Below are positions 18,136 through 26,975 of a stretch of 64,000 nt of DNA, in pieces. A program made the translations under genes and the position numbers. Location: positions 930,001 through 994,000 of the forward strand of contig OX044367.1 of NCBI GenBank assembly GCA_943846785.1, in the 5' to 3' direction. The notes beneath the pieces are model-generated. The model was not told the origin of the DNA and searched no databases. It saw only the letters and a program-made list of their open reading frames with translations. This DNA is from SCGC-AAA076-P13 sp905478035 (lineage in GTDB: Bacteria; Pseudomonadota; Gammaproteobacteria; Magnimaribacterales; D2472). Numbering within the stretch: position 1 is the first letter of the stretch; every line of letters starts with the position of its first letter.

Positions 18136-19157
18136 AAGCATTAATAAAAAAAGAAGCATTACCAGGCCTTTGGCTTGAGGATGTTGCTATGCCAGAGATA
18201 GGTATTAATGATGTCCTAATTAAAATTAAAAGAACTGCTATTTGTGGTACTGATCTTCATATTTATAACTGGGACAAATGGGCACAAGATAACATCACAA
18301 CACCAATGACTATAGGCCATGAGTTTGTAGGTGTGATTGTAGAAATTGGATCTAATGTTAATGATTTCTCAATTGGTCAAATTGTTTCAGGAGAAGGGCA
18401 TGTCGTTTGTGGAAGATGCAGAAATTGTCTTGCTGGAAGACGTCATCTATGTGCTGATAATAGTGGTGTTGGGGTAGATAGAAATGGTGCTTTTGCAGAA
18501 TACCTTTCTTTGCCAATGTCTAATGTCTGGGTGCATAAACCATCTATTGATTTGGATGTAGCATCCTTATTTGATCCTTTAGGAAATGCAGTTCACACAG
18601 CTCTTCAGTTTGATTTACTTGGTGAAGATGTCCTTATTACTGGTGCTGGGCCAATAGGCGCCATGGCAGCTGCAGTATGTAAACATGCAGGTGCTCGTCA
18701 TGTTGTAATAACTGATATAAATCCTTATCGTCTTTCTTTAGCAGAGACATTAGGAGCAACACACACTATAGATGTAAGAAATGAACAACTAGCCGATGTT
18801 CAAAAAAATTTAGGGATGACTGAAGGGTTTGATGTTGGTTTGGAGATGTCTGGCAACCCATCAGCATTCAGAGACTTATTAGCAAATATGTGTCATGGTG
18901 GAAAGGTTGGGATTCTAGGTATTCCATCAGAAGAAATGGCAATAGATTGGAGTCTTGTTATTTTTAATATGCTGACATTAAAAGGTATATACGGTCGTGA
19001 AATGTATGAAACATGGTACAAAATGTCAGTTATGATTGAATCTGGTTTAGATATAGGAAAGGTTATAACTCATCGCTTGAACTACACTGATTTTCAGGAA
19101 GGTTTTGATTTAATGAACTCAGGTAAAGCTGGTAAAATTATACTAAACTGGAATTAG
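18132..19157 (+). CDS. tdh: L-threonine 3-dehydrogenase
   Basis: The enzyme oxidises L-threonine to 2-amino-3-oxobutyrate with NAD+, feeding Kbl. It is 341 residues, the same length as the Escherichia coli protein. The catalytic zinc ligand is Cys38 (AICGTDLH), followed by GHEFVG, and the structural zinc cysteines lie in VVCGRCRNCLAGRRHLC. The nucleotide-binding GAGPIGAMAA sits in the middle of the chain. It overlaps kbl by four bases. With kbl it lets the cell convert threonine to glycine and acetyl-CoA. A hypothetical gene follows after ten bases and may share the transcript. Confidence 0.96.
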   Translation: MKALIKKEALPGLWLEDVAMPEIGINDVLIKIKRTAICGTDLHIYNWDKWAQDNITTPMTIGHEFVGVIVEIGSNVNDFSIGQIVSGEGHVVCGRCRNCLAGRRHLCADNSGVGVDRNGAFAEYLSLPMSNVWVHKPSIDLDVASLFDPLGNAVHTALQFDLLGEDVLITGAGPIGAMAAAVCKHAGARHVVITDINPYRLSLAETLGATHTIDVRNEQLADVQKNLGMTEGFDVGLEMSGNPSAFRDLLANMCHGGKVGILGIPSEEMAIDWSLVIFNMLTLKGIYGREMYETWYKMSVMIESGLDIGKVITHRLNYTDFQEGFDLMNSGKAGKIILNWN

Positions 19158-19167
19158 GATCTAGCAT

Positions 19168-19689
19168 ATGAATTCAGAAACTGTTGTTTTAATTGTTCAA
19201 GTAATAGCTGCCTTTGGTGTAGTTGTATCGGTTATATATCTTGGTATACAGATACATCAACAAAATGAAATTACAAAAGCTCAATTTGGTCATTCGTTAA
19301 CACAAAGGCAATATGACAGATTTTTTCAAACAACCAAAGATCAAGAATTTTCAAATTTTCTAGCAAAAGACTGGGCTTCTGATGACTTAACTCATACCGA
19401 TAGATGGAGAATTAATCACTTTGTAATGACATGTCTTGTAGATGTATTTGATGTCTATGACAAAGTGCAGAAAGGGTTTGTTGATGACTCTCATCTAAAA
19501 TCTAGAATTTCAGCACTAAGATTGGGTGTTATGAAGACAGAGCAGGGTAAAAGTGTATGGAATTTCATGAAAATTAATAGATCTAAAGAGTTTATAAAAT
19601 GGTTTGAGCATGAAATATATGAAAAAGAAATATATTCAGATCCAGAAAGAGATCAAAAGCTTGAAGGTATGAATATTATTCGTAAATAA
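19168..19689 (+). CDS. Hypothetical protein with one N-terminal membrane segment
   Basis: This 173-residue protein has a single N-terminal transmembrane helix (TVVLIVQVIAAFGVVVSVIYLGIQI) and then a soluble helical domain rich in Phe, Trp and charged residues (for example QYDRFFQT, DRWRINHFVMTCLVDVFDVYDKV). I do not recognise a functional motif, although similar one-helix proteins are common in marine gammaproteobacteria. It lies ten bases after tdh on the same strand, but a link to threonine metabolism is not supported by its sequence. Its stop almost touches that of the convergent TPR protein gene. Confidence 0.65.
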   Translation: MNSETVVLIVQVIAAFGVVVSVIYLGIQIHQQNEITKAQFGHSLTQRQYDRFFQTTKDQEFSNFLAKDWASDDLTHTDRWRINHFVMTCLVDVFDVYDKVQKGFVDDSHLKSRISALRLGVMKTEQGKSVWNFMKINRSKEFIKWFEHEIYEKEIYSDPERDQKLEGMNIIRK

Positions 19690-19691
19690 AA

Positions 19692-21182
19692 TTAACCTAA
19701 TACGTTCGATGTATTCTGTAATCTGTTTACTATATTTTTGTCACCAAGATGGAAGGTTTTAATTTCTTCTTTCCAGTTAACATCTTTAAACTTTTTCAAG
19801 CCCATCTCATACCAGGTTTCATTTTTATAATTCTTTTTATTATCAATATGTAAATCAATCAATGATAGCCAAGCTTTAGTATTAAAATTCTCAACTTTAT
19901 CAAACAACTCCTTACATTTATCTAAATTACCATTTAAATAGTAAGCAAACATTATGGTTTGTATTGGTCTATCTGAATTTACATCACTTGCAACAATTGG
20001 CTCAAGCTCATGCATCTTTTCAAATATTTTAATTGCTGTATCTATATCACCATTTCTTAATAGCGACTCTCCATAAATAGATAAAACATGTGGATTACTT
20101 GGATTGGCTCTATATGCTTTAGTTGCATAAAATTTTGTTTGCTCGAAGTCATCCATGGTCAGGTTGGCTTCAGCTAAAATTCTATTTGTATTCCAATCAT
20201 TATCATTTAATTCATTAGCCTTACTAAGAGATTGAAGCATCTCAGGCATAACATCTTCTTTCTTTTTAAAACCCAAGAACATAGATTGGCCAAGTGTACA
20301 TGCTTTCCAAGAGTGAGGAAGGGGGTTTAATGCATCAGCCTCAATGGCTGCATCAAGCATTTTTAAAGCCTCAGCATTAGCTTCTTTTTCAAATTTTTGA
20401 TTAAGTGCTCTACCTTTAAGTGTGTACTCATAAGAGGTCATGCTTTCAGTGGGTTTTCTATGTGCTCTTTTTAAACTCGTAATTTCTATTTCACCAATAA
20501 CGGAATAAATAATCTGTGTGACTATTTCATCTTGTAAGTTAAAAATATCTGTTTTAACTTTATCGTATTTACTGCTCCATATAACCTCATCGTCAACCAT
20601 ATCACTTAGTTCAACAGATATTCTTAATCTGTTATTTGATGATCTAATGCTTCCAGATACAACATAATCAAAACCCCATTCATCTTTAAATACCTGGCTA
20701 GAGTAATCTTTATCCCTGAAACCAAAACATGTTTTTCTTGTCGCTACGGAAATTTCTTTCACCATAGATAATTCTGTAATCAGGTCTTCAACTATGCCAT
20801 CTACTAGAAAGGCTGATTCTTTATCATCATTAAGATTTTCAAATGGCATTATGCCAATTTTTGGCTTTTTATTGGATACTAATTGTTTGAGGGATTCATA
20901 ATCTTTTAACTCATTACCAATAATATTCTTTTTTCTAAATATAAAAGTAGCAATCAACGAAAAGGGGAATCCTGCTATCAATAATATAAATAATATTTGC
21001 ATTAATGACTCTGAGCTCATACCAAGAATATTATCAACAGATACATTATCGACAACTATACTAGAGAGCTGAATTGTTGCGAATGCACCGACACTATAAG
21101 CAGTTGCTGTCTTAAATAATGCAGAACCGATGTTATGTAATCTTATTTTTATAAATGATGAAATTATCTTAAAAATATCCAT
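19692..21182 (-). CDS. Membrane protein with TolB/FlgO-like N-terminal domain and TPR repeats
   Basis: The 496-residue protein has two hydrophobic segments (about residues 22-45 and 60-85), then KIGIMPFENLNDDKESAFLVDGI and VEDLITELS, a domain seen in proteins that combine adenylate cyclase or CadC-type modules with TPRs and related to the TolB/FlgO N-terminal fold. A run of tetratricopeptide-like helices follows from about residue 270 to 440 (for example NPSNPHVLSIYGESLLRNGDIDTAIKI). No helix-turn-helix, kinase or cyclase domain is present, so the usual effector module is absent. It may be a scaffold or sensor in the inner membrane; its role is unknown. Confidence 0.7.
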   Translation of the reverse strand: MDIFKIISSFIKIRLHNIGSALFKTATAYSVGAFATIQLSSIVVDNVSVDNILGMSSESLMQILFILLIAGFPFSLIATFIFRKKNIIGNELKDYESLKQLVSNKKPKIGIMPFENLNDDKESAFLVDGIVEDLITELSMVKEISVATRKTCFGFRDKDYSSQVFKDEWGFDYVVSGSIRSSNNRLRISVELSDMVDDEVIWSSKYDKVKTDIFNLQDEIVTQIIYSVIGEIEITSLKRAHRKPTESMTSYEYTLKGRALNQKFEKEANAEALKMLDAAIEADALNPLPHSWKACTLGQSMFLGFKKKEDVMPEMLQSLSKANELNDNDWNTNRILAEANLTMDDFEQTKFYATKAYRANPSNPHVLSIYGESLLRNGDIDTAIKIFEKMHELEPIVASDVNSDRPIQTIMFAYYLNGNLDKCKELFDKVENFNTKAWLSLIDLHIDNKKNYKNETWYEMGLKKFKDVNWKEEIKTFHLGDKNIVNRLQNTSNVLG

Positions 21183-21286
21183 CTGCTAATAATATCTAAA
21201 ATTTGTAAAAGCTCAAGAACAGGGTATTGGAGACATATTCATATCTAAATACACACATCACTTCGCATAATATATATTATGTTCAA

Positions 21287-22870
21287 TTATATAGGTTGAT
21301 TATGTTTAATAATAAATCTATTGGTATCAGTTAATTGATACTGTTTAGATTTGATATCACTTACATACATGAATTTAGCTTCAATTTGATTAGAATCTAT
21401 AGCTAACTTAACAAAACCTTTACCTGAACCATTTGCCCACTTCAGGTTTTCATTTTGCTTTATAAACCCTTGATCAATATCGTTGGTTATACTTTTAAAT
21501 AGATCAACGGAATTTGGTGATGATATTGAAGGTGCTGCAATCTCTACACCTATAAAATTTTGACTATCACTGAACAAATTTGATATCCATGAGTTATGTG
21601 TATCTCCTGTAAGAACGATACTAGATTGTGCTTTAGAAAGTATTTTAAGTAACTTGTTTCTTTCTTTTGGATAACCATCCCATGAATCAGTATTGTAAGG
21701 AATATCCATTCCACCAATTTTTAAGTATTTATGAAGGAATTTAGGAAAAGAATTTTTATCTAATTCAGAAAATATTTTAGGTAATACTGTTGGCGAAAGG
21801 AGAATTTGTTGTCCAATAACCGACCATTTAAATTTATTATTAATATTTTTATCAAGCCATTTAAATTGTTCGGCACCGACTAGATTTCTTTTCTTTTGAA
21901 GGTCTTTCATATATTGTTTTTTATTAAATTCATTGTCTTTAAAGTAATTATCAAAATTTAATTGTTTATCTCTATATATAGATCTTGTATCTAGCATTAA
22001 TAATTGAAATAAAGACCCTATTTCAAACTTTCTCCATATTTTTAATTTTGAATTTGATTCTCTAATTGGCATCCATTCATAGTAGGCTTTTAATGCATTG
22101 GCCTTTCTTGTTGAAAAATACCCCTCATCATATGTATGGTTTTCAGCTCCATTTTTCCATGAATCATTAGCAAACTCATGATCATCCCAAACTGGAATCA
22201 TTGGTTTTTTTGAATGCAATAATTGGAGGTCTTCATCAGTTTTATAAAGCGCATGACGTTTTCTATAATCATCTAGGCTAACAATCTCAGTAATTGGATC
22301 AACCACCCTATTAAGTTTTTTAGCATCCTCTGTGGCATATCCATCTGCACCATACTCATATAAATAGTCTCCTAAATGCAAAACTACATCAATATCACTA
22401 TCAAGAGCTATCTCTCTATATGCATTAAAAAAACCAGCTGGATAATTAGAGCAACTACAAAAAGCTAAATTAAATTTATCAGGGTTTGAGATTGGTAAAG
22501 TTTTGGTAGTGCCAATTGGGGAAAAGATATTGTTTACAATAAAACGATAATAGATTTTTTTTGCGTTATATTCGAGTGGGATATTTACATCAACCTTTAA
22601 TGTAAAATCATTATGCGCATACGACTTGGTTGTTCCTGAAGTAATTATATTTGTAAAATCTTTTTTAGTTGATATCTGCCAGGTAGCATTTATTTTTTTA
22701 TTTGTATTTTTTGTAATTTTAGACCAAATTATTACCCTGTCATGAGTTGGATCACCACTAGCAACCCCGTGATTAAACAATATTTTTGTATCGCTTTCTT
22801 TCGCTAAGATTCTTATATTAAATACAGATATTAAAAGGCTAAAAAACTTTAAAAAAGATCTTCTTTGCAT
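21287..22870 (-). CDS. phoD: Tat-exported alkaline phosphatase D
   Basis: The frame opens at 22891, but the ATG at 22870 puts a twin-arginine signal, MQRRSFLKFFSLL, at the start, as in other PhoD enzymes, so I prefer it. The mature protein has the family's motifs in order: NHGVASGDPTHDRVIIWSK, FCSCSNYPAG, LHLGDYLYEYG, VWDDHEFANDSW and LTGDTHNSW, which supply the Ca/Fe metal centre and phosphate contacts. PhoD is a secreted phosphodiesterase and phosphomonoesterase that releases phosphate from organic phosphorus. Its length (about 527) is normal. It stands alone between the TPR gene and a decayed stretch. A Pho box is not evident in the upstream 30 bases. Confidence 0.92.
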   Translation of the reverse strand: MQRRSFLKFFSLLISVFNIRILAKESDTKILFNHGVASGDPTHDRVIIWSKITKNTNKKINATWQISTKKDFTNIITSGTTKSYAHNDFTLKVDVNIPLEYNAKKIYYRFIVNNIFSPIGTTKTLPISNPDKFNLAFCSCSNYPAGFFNAYREIALDSDIDVVLHLGDYLYEYGADGYATEDAKKLNRVVDPITEIVSLDDYRKRHALYKTDEDLQLLHSKKPMIPVWDDHEFANDSWKNGAENHTYDEGYFSTRKANALKAYYEWMPIRESNSKLKIWRKFEIGSLFQLLMLDTRSIYRDKQLNFDNYFKDNEFNKKQYMKDLQKKRNLVGAEQFKWLDKNINNKFKWSVIGQQILLSPTVLPKIFSELDKNSFPKFLHKYLKIGGMDIPYNTDSWDGYPKERNKLLKILSKAQSSIVLTGDTHNSWISNLFSDSQNFIGVEIAAPSISSPNSVDLFKSITNDIDQGFIKQNENLKWANGSGKGFVKLAIDSNQIEAKFMYVSDIKSKQYQLTDTNRFIIKHNQPI

Positions 22871-22891
22871 AAGAAGAAATATATCATCCAA

Positions 22892-23222
22892 GAAGATTTA
22901 AATGTAAATTATTTTATGTTCCTGCTTTATTTTAAACTACTAATAAAATCATATATTGCATTAGCACATGATTCAGGATTTTCTATTACATTAAAATTAG
23001 CTGATTCAGGTATTAAAACTAAATCTACTAAAACTTGAACCAGCTTTTGTTTTTATCATTTTATAGCTACCTTTACTCGTTATAAATTGATTTTGACAAA
23101 CAACTCCTGAAGATTGATGAACAGCATCAGGATAAATATCTTCTATCTCATCTCTAAATAAATATAAGTATCTATAAATATAAAAATAAAATACGTAAAA
23201 CTCTTTAGAAGAGAATCCAACA
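22892..23222 (-). pseudogene. Gene-free stretch with a possible alpha/beta-hydrolase C-terminal remnant
   Basis: This 330-base gap holds no complete gene. On the minus strand, 23040-22927 reads VQVLVDLVLIPESANFNVIE then NPESCANAIYDFISSLK and a stop. That resembles the C-terminal strand, catalytic-His region and last helix of alpha/beta hydrolases, though the usual catalytic His is replaced by Asn (SANF for GHF). Upstream, other frames are open in short pieces only. I read it as the eroded end of a hydrolase gene, next to a catabolic cluster. The match is short and could be chance. Confidence 0.35.
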
Positions 23223-24710
23223 TCAATTATCGTTTTTTGGGAATCCTAAGTCTACTTTGCTATCAGCTGGATTAGGCCATCTTGTAGCAATTGATTTAGT
23301 TTTTGTATAAAAATCTATAGATGAATTACCAAATGCTTTAGTTTCTGAAAAACCACTATCTTTCCAACCACCAAAACTATGAGAGTATGTAGGAAGAGGT
23401 ATTGGTACATTGATGCCAACAGACCCTGCTTGAACTTCATTTGCCCATTTTTGTGCAACTCCGCCATCACGTGTGAATAGCGCAGCACCATTACCAAGTT
23501 TATGACTATCAGTTATATCCATAGCTTCCTCATATGAACTAGCCCTAACAAAACATAAAACAGGTCCAAATATTTCATTCTCATAAACTGACATACCAGG
23601 CCTCACATGATCAATTAAAGTAGCGCCAACAAAAGAGCCTTCCTCCTTATCAGATAAAGGCCTGCCATCAAAAACTAATGATGCCCCTTCTGTCTCTGCT
23701 AAATCTATAAATGAATAAATACGATCTTTATTTTCTTTTGAAATAACTGGACCTAGCTGAGTATCTGGATTATCTGTTTTACCCATTACAAGACTAGGTA
23801 TTCTATCTTTGATTTTACCAACTAATTCGTCAGCAATATCTCCAACAGCAACAACAACAGACACTGCCATACATCTTTGACCAGCTGCGCCAAAACTTGC
23901 AGAAACAGCTGCATCTGCTGCCATGTCTAGATCAGCGTCTGGAAGGACGATCATATGATTTTTTCCCCCACCAAGTGCCTGAATCTTAGTATTGTTTTGA
24001 ACTCCTAAAATCTTTAAACTTTTTGCGACTGGTGTGCTTCCAATAAATGCCAATCCAGCTACTTTTTCATGACAAACTAGTTGTTCTACAATTTCTTTAC
24101 CACCATTAAGAACGTTGTAACAACCATCTGGGAAACCTGATTCTTTAAATATATCAGCATATAATCTTGATATTGATGGAACCTTTTCACTGGGTTTGGC
24201 TATAAAGGTGTTGCCAGTAACTATAGCCATAGATGCATGAAGAATTGGTATTAATATTGGAAAATTAAATGGTCCACAACCAACAACAACACCAATTGGG
24301 TATCTAACATCAGTAATATCTATACCACCTGCAACATTAGGACTCATTATGGATGGATAGAAATGCTGGACACCAGCAATATGTGTAAGAGCTTGAACAG
24401 CTCTATCTAATTCAGCCTCTGCATCAGGCCTTGTTTTACCAGCTTCTGTAATGCATATATCTATAATCTCTTCTGACTTATTGATGATTCCTTGTCGTAA
24501 ATTCAGTATTAATTCAGCCCTGTAACTCAGACCAGTTTTTGACCAAGTTATAAAAGTTTCAGCAGCTGCATTGATGGCATTATTAGTGGTGTCCTTAGTT
24601 GCATAAAGAACTTCACCTATATTAGAACCATATGACGGATTTATAATACTTATTGATTCATTAGATTCGAAACATTCTTTGCCGTTTATATAATTTGTTA
24701 CTTGATACAT
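23223..24710 (-). CDS. mmsA: Methylmalonate-semialdehyde dehydrogenase (CoA-acylating)
   Basis: The enzyme oxidises methylmalonate or malonate semialdehyde with NAD+ and CoA to propionyl-CoA or acetyl-CoA. The 495-residue protein has the aldehyde dehydrogenase fold with CGPFNFPILIPI, the family hallmark LGGGKNHMIVLPDADLDMA, and the catalytic Cys280 in AAGQRCMAVS (most family members have GERCMA). EIFGPVL and SFGGWKDSGF follow. It is transcribed divergently from the FAD monooxygenase gene; a palindromic motif in the shared 91-base gap recurs at the other divergent promoter of this cluster. In this setting it probably takes a semialdehyde from ring cleavage rather than only serving valine breakdown. 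The protein ends with a longer basic and acidic tail. Confidence 0.93.
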   Translation of the reverse strand: MYQVTNYINGKECFESNESISIINPSYGSNIGEVLYATKDTTNNAINAAAETFITWSKTGLSYRAELILNLRQGIINKSEEIIDICITEAGKTRPDAEAELDRAVQALTHIAGVQHFYPSIMSPNVAGGIDITDVRYPIGVVVGCGPFNFPILIPILHASMAIVTGNTFIAKPSEKVPSISRLYADIFKESGFPDGCYNVLNGGKEIVEQLVCHEKVAGLAFIGSTPVAKSLKILGVQNNTKIQALGGGKNHMIVLPDADLDMAADAAVSASFGAAGQRCMAVSVVVAVGDIADELVGKIKDRIPSLVMGKTDNPDTQLGPVISKENKDRIYSFIDLAETEGASLVFDGRPLSDKEEGSFVGATLIDHVRPGMSVYENEIFGPVLCFVRASSYEEAMDITDSHKLGNGAALFTRDGGVAQKWANEVQAGSVGINVPIPLPTYSHSFGGWKDSGFSETKAFGNSSIDFYTKTKSIATRWPNPADSKVDLGFPKNDN

Positions 24711-24741
24711 ATTTAATTCCTAATCATATATGATATTTATA

Positions 24742-24775
24742 TTGACTATCCTAACCACTTGACTAAACTTAATCA
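24742..24775. promoter_or_regulatory. Divergent mmsA / monooxygenase control region with operator-like motif
   Basis: Within the 91-base divergent gap, CTAACCACTTGACTAA (24751-24766) matches, in its left half and centre, the palindrome CTAwCCAnnTGGwTAG found twice at 31183-31224. The right half is weaker (TGACTAA). TTGACT hexamers at 24742 and 24759 and TTGATT on the other strand are candidate -35 elements, so a protein bound here could control both directions. The likely binder is the TetR-family product of the gene at 26364, but this is inferred. Confidence 0.5.
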
Positions 24776-24801
24776 ATAAAATTTATGTATATATATATTA
24801 A

Positions 24802-26367
24802 ATGCATTTCGATATAGCAATAATTGGTTACGGTCCTGTGGGAGCAGTTGCAGCAAACATGTTTGGTGCAAGTGGTCATGATGTAGTAGTTATTGAACCA
24901 AAAAAAGATATATGGGATATACCTCGAGCTGTGGCTCTTGATGGACAAACTCAAAGAATTTTTCAGTCAATCGGTATTATTGATGATATAGCCAGAACTT
25001 CATTTGAAGGGCTTAAATTTATAAATAAAAAAGGTAAAGAAATCGTATATGTTGATTTTTCAAATAACCCACAGCCTAATGGATATTATGAAACTGTTGG
25101 TTTTAGCCAACCCGATCTTGAAAAAGATTTGAGATCAAGAGCGCTAAAATATGAAAATATAACTTTTAAATTAGGTAAGTCCCTTACAGAACTATCGTCA
25201 GAAATTAATAATAATCATTTAACCATAACCAATGTAGATACGGGTGAAGAAGAGAAAATTTCATCAACATATGTATTAGCATGTGATGGTGCTAATAGCT
25301 TTGTAAGACAAAAGCTTGATATAAGATCCTTTGATTACAAATGTGATCAAGATTGGATTGTTGTGGATTATGAAATAGATCCAAATTATGAAATTTTAGC
25401 TGGCCCTATGCATATATGTGATTATAAAAGACCTACAACTGTTGCACATATTTCAGGGCGCCACATTAGATGGGAATTTAAATTTAATGAAGACGACGAT
25501 GTTAATAAAGTAGAAAAGCATAGCTCAATTCGTTCAATGATGAAAAAACATGCATGGCGACTAAATCCTGATATTGATATCAATACTGGCAATATACTTA
25601 GAGCTAGTAAATATACTTTTCATGGGCTTGTTGCAGATACCTTTAAGTCAAATAACTGCTTTTTGGTTGGGGACTCAGCTCATCAAATGCCCCCCTTTCT
25701 CGGTCAAGGCTTGTGTCAAGGAATAAAGGACGTTTACAACCTTCATTGGAAGTTAGATGGAGTGATTAGAGGTAAGTATGCTGACAGGATCTTAGAAACA
25801 TATTCTGATGAGCGAATATCAATCGTTAAATCAGTCACTGAAACTGCTATCAAACATGGCGGGGTTATTGGAACTCAGAATAAATATATAGCTTTGATTA
25901 GAGATACATTGCTTAACATGGCCAGAATTTTTCCAAAATTATTAAGCTTTTTTGATTTTTACCATCCTTGGCAAATTGATAATGGATTGATAGATAAGTC
26001 TTTATATCCGAATAAAGCAAACGGTATTGTAATATCACAACCAAGTTTAGACCTTAAAGTGGATAACAAACCATTTGATCAATTCATAGGTTATTCCTTT
26101 GCATTAATAGTTTTTGATCAAAATGAAATATTGTTTAATGATATTAAAGCATTAGAAAGCTCAAAAATATTTGAAAATAATATTTATTTGATAGATAAAG
26201 ATAGTCTATTTAATGAAGATAGTAATTTTATAAAGTGGAAAAGGGATAATAATATTTCAGCAGTTATAATAAGACCAGACAGGCATGTATACGGATGTTG
26301 TGATGATGAATCAATGATTACAAAAGTTGATGAATTAAATAAAAAATTAATAAGCGAGCTAACATGA
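24802..26367 (+). CDS. FAD-dependent aromatic monooxygenase (MhpA / phenol hydroxylase family)
   Basis: The 521-residue protein is a class A flavoprotein hydroxylase. It has the N-terminal FAD dinucleotide motif IIGYGPVGAVAANMFGASG, the middle DGANS (ACDGANSFVRQKL) motif that contacts FAD and NADPH, and the FAD-ribityl motif GDSAHQMPPFLGQG around residue 291. The order and the QMPPFLGQG wording fit 3-(3-hydroxyphenyl)propionate hydroxylase-like enzymes, which add an ortho hydroxyl to a phenol and so prepare it for extradiol cleavage. A ring-cleaving dioxygenase is encoded 3 kb away in the same cluster. No Shine-Dalgarno is visible before the ATG at 24802. Its TGA overlaps the ATG of the TetR gene (ATGA). 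Confidence 0.87.
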   Translation: MHFDIAIIGYGPVGAVAANMFGASGHDVVVIEPKKDIWDIPRAVALDGQTQRIFQSIGIIDDIARTSFEGLKFINKKGKEIVYVDFSNNPQPNGYYETVGFSQPDLEKDLRSRALKYENITFKLGKSLTELSSEINNNHLTITNVDTGEEEKISSTYVLACDGANSFVRQKLDIRSFDYKCDQDWIVVDYEIDPNYEILAGPMHICDYKRPTTVAHISGRHIRWEFKFNEDDDVNKVEKHSSIRSMMKKHAWRLNPDIDINTGNILRASKYTFHGLVADTFKSNNCFLVGDSAHQMPPFLGQGLCQGIKDVYNLHWKLDGVIRGKYADRILETYSDERISIVKSVTETAIKHGGVIGTQNKYIALIRDTLLNMARIFPKLLSFFDFYHPWQIDNGLIDKSLYPNKANGIVISQPSLDLKVDNKPFDQFIGYSFALIVFDQNEILFNDIKALESSKIFENNIYLIDKDSLFNEDSNFIKWKRDNNISAVIIRPDRHVYGCCDDESMITKVDELNKKLISELT

Positions 26368-26975
26368 ACAAAGTATCTAAATTAAAAACAATTAAAAGTA
26401 ATAAAACAAAAGGCAGAGAGAATGTTGAGAAAAGATTAATTGAATCAGCTGCAGTGCTTGTCGGCTCTATAGGGCCTAACCAATTGAGTATCAGAGACAT
26501 AGCCGACCATGCTGGTGTAAATCATGCTCAAATACATCACTACTTTGGTGGCAAAGACGGCTTGCTTATTGCTACATACAAGTTACTTGCTTTTGAACAT
26601 ATTGAGCAATTACAAAGAAGAAATGTTTCTCCAGACAATATGATTAGAGAGCCACTAGGAGATATAACAAATAATTACTTTAAAGCAATCATAAGAGCAG
26701 TGCTAGACAACCGCATGGACCTAGTCCGAGTGCAGGTTGATTCTAATCTATCAATGTCTAAAAAAACTCTAGATCAGTTAGTTAAGTTAAAAAATAAAAA
26801 AAAGCCTACTGCTGATATGAAAGCTGCTATTGCATTGATTATGGTTCTAGAATTTGGGCTTGCATCAATGAAGCCATATATTATGGAAGTTTTAGATATC
26901 AGTGAAGAAGAAATGAAAAAATTCATGGATTTATTCTTTAAAGCAAGGGATTTAGGTTTAAATGAAGTTCTATAA
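26364..26975 (+). CDS. TetR-family transcriptional regulator
   Basis: This 203-residue protein has a Lys-rich N-terminal arm, then the TetR helix-turn-helix: AAVLVGSIGPNQLSIRDIA, DHAGVNHAQIHHYFGGKDGLL (about residues 28-70). The remaining helices form the ligand-binding and dimer domain. It is translationally coupled to the monooxygenase gene upstream (four-base overlap) and overlaps the sulfatase gene downstream by 14 bases, which makes it the obvious local regulator of the cluster. The repeated palindromic motif at 24751 and 31183-31224 is its candidate operator. The inducer is probably a pathway substrate or intermediate. Confidence 0.9.
   Translation: MNKVSKLKTIKSNKTKGRENVEKRLIESAAVLVGSIGPNQLSIRDIADHAGVNHAQIHHYFGGKDGLLIATYKLLAFEHIEQLQRRNVSPDNMIREPLGDITNNYFKAIIRAVLDNRMDLVRVQVDSNLSMSKKTLDQLVKLKNKKKPTADMKAAIALIMVLEFGLASMKPYIMEVLDISEEEMKKFMDLFFKARDLGLNEVL

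Noticed and set aside
24769..24954. Minus-strand frame opposite the start of the FAD monooxygenase
   Set aside because: It lies antisense to the FAD-binding motif of the monooxygenase and its composition is a mirror of it.
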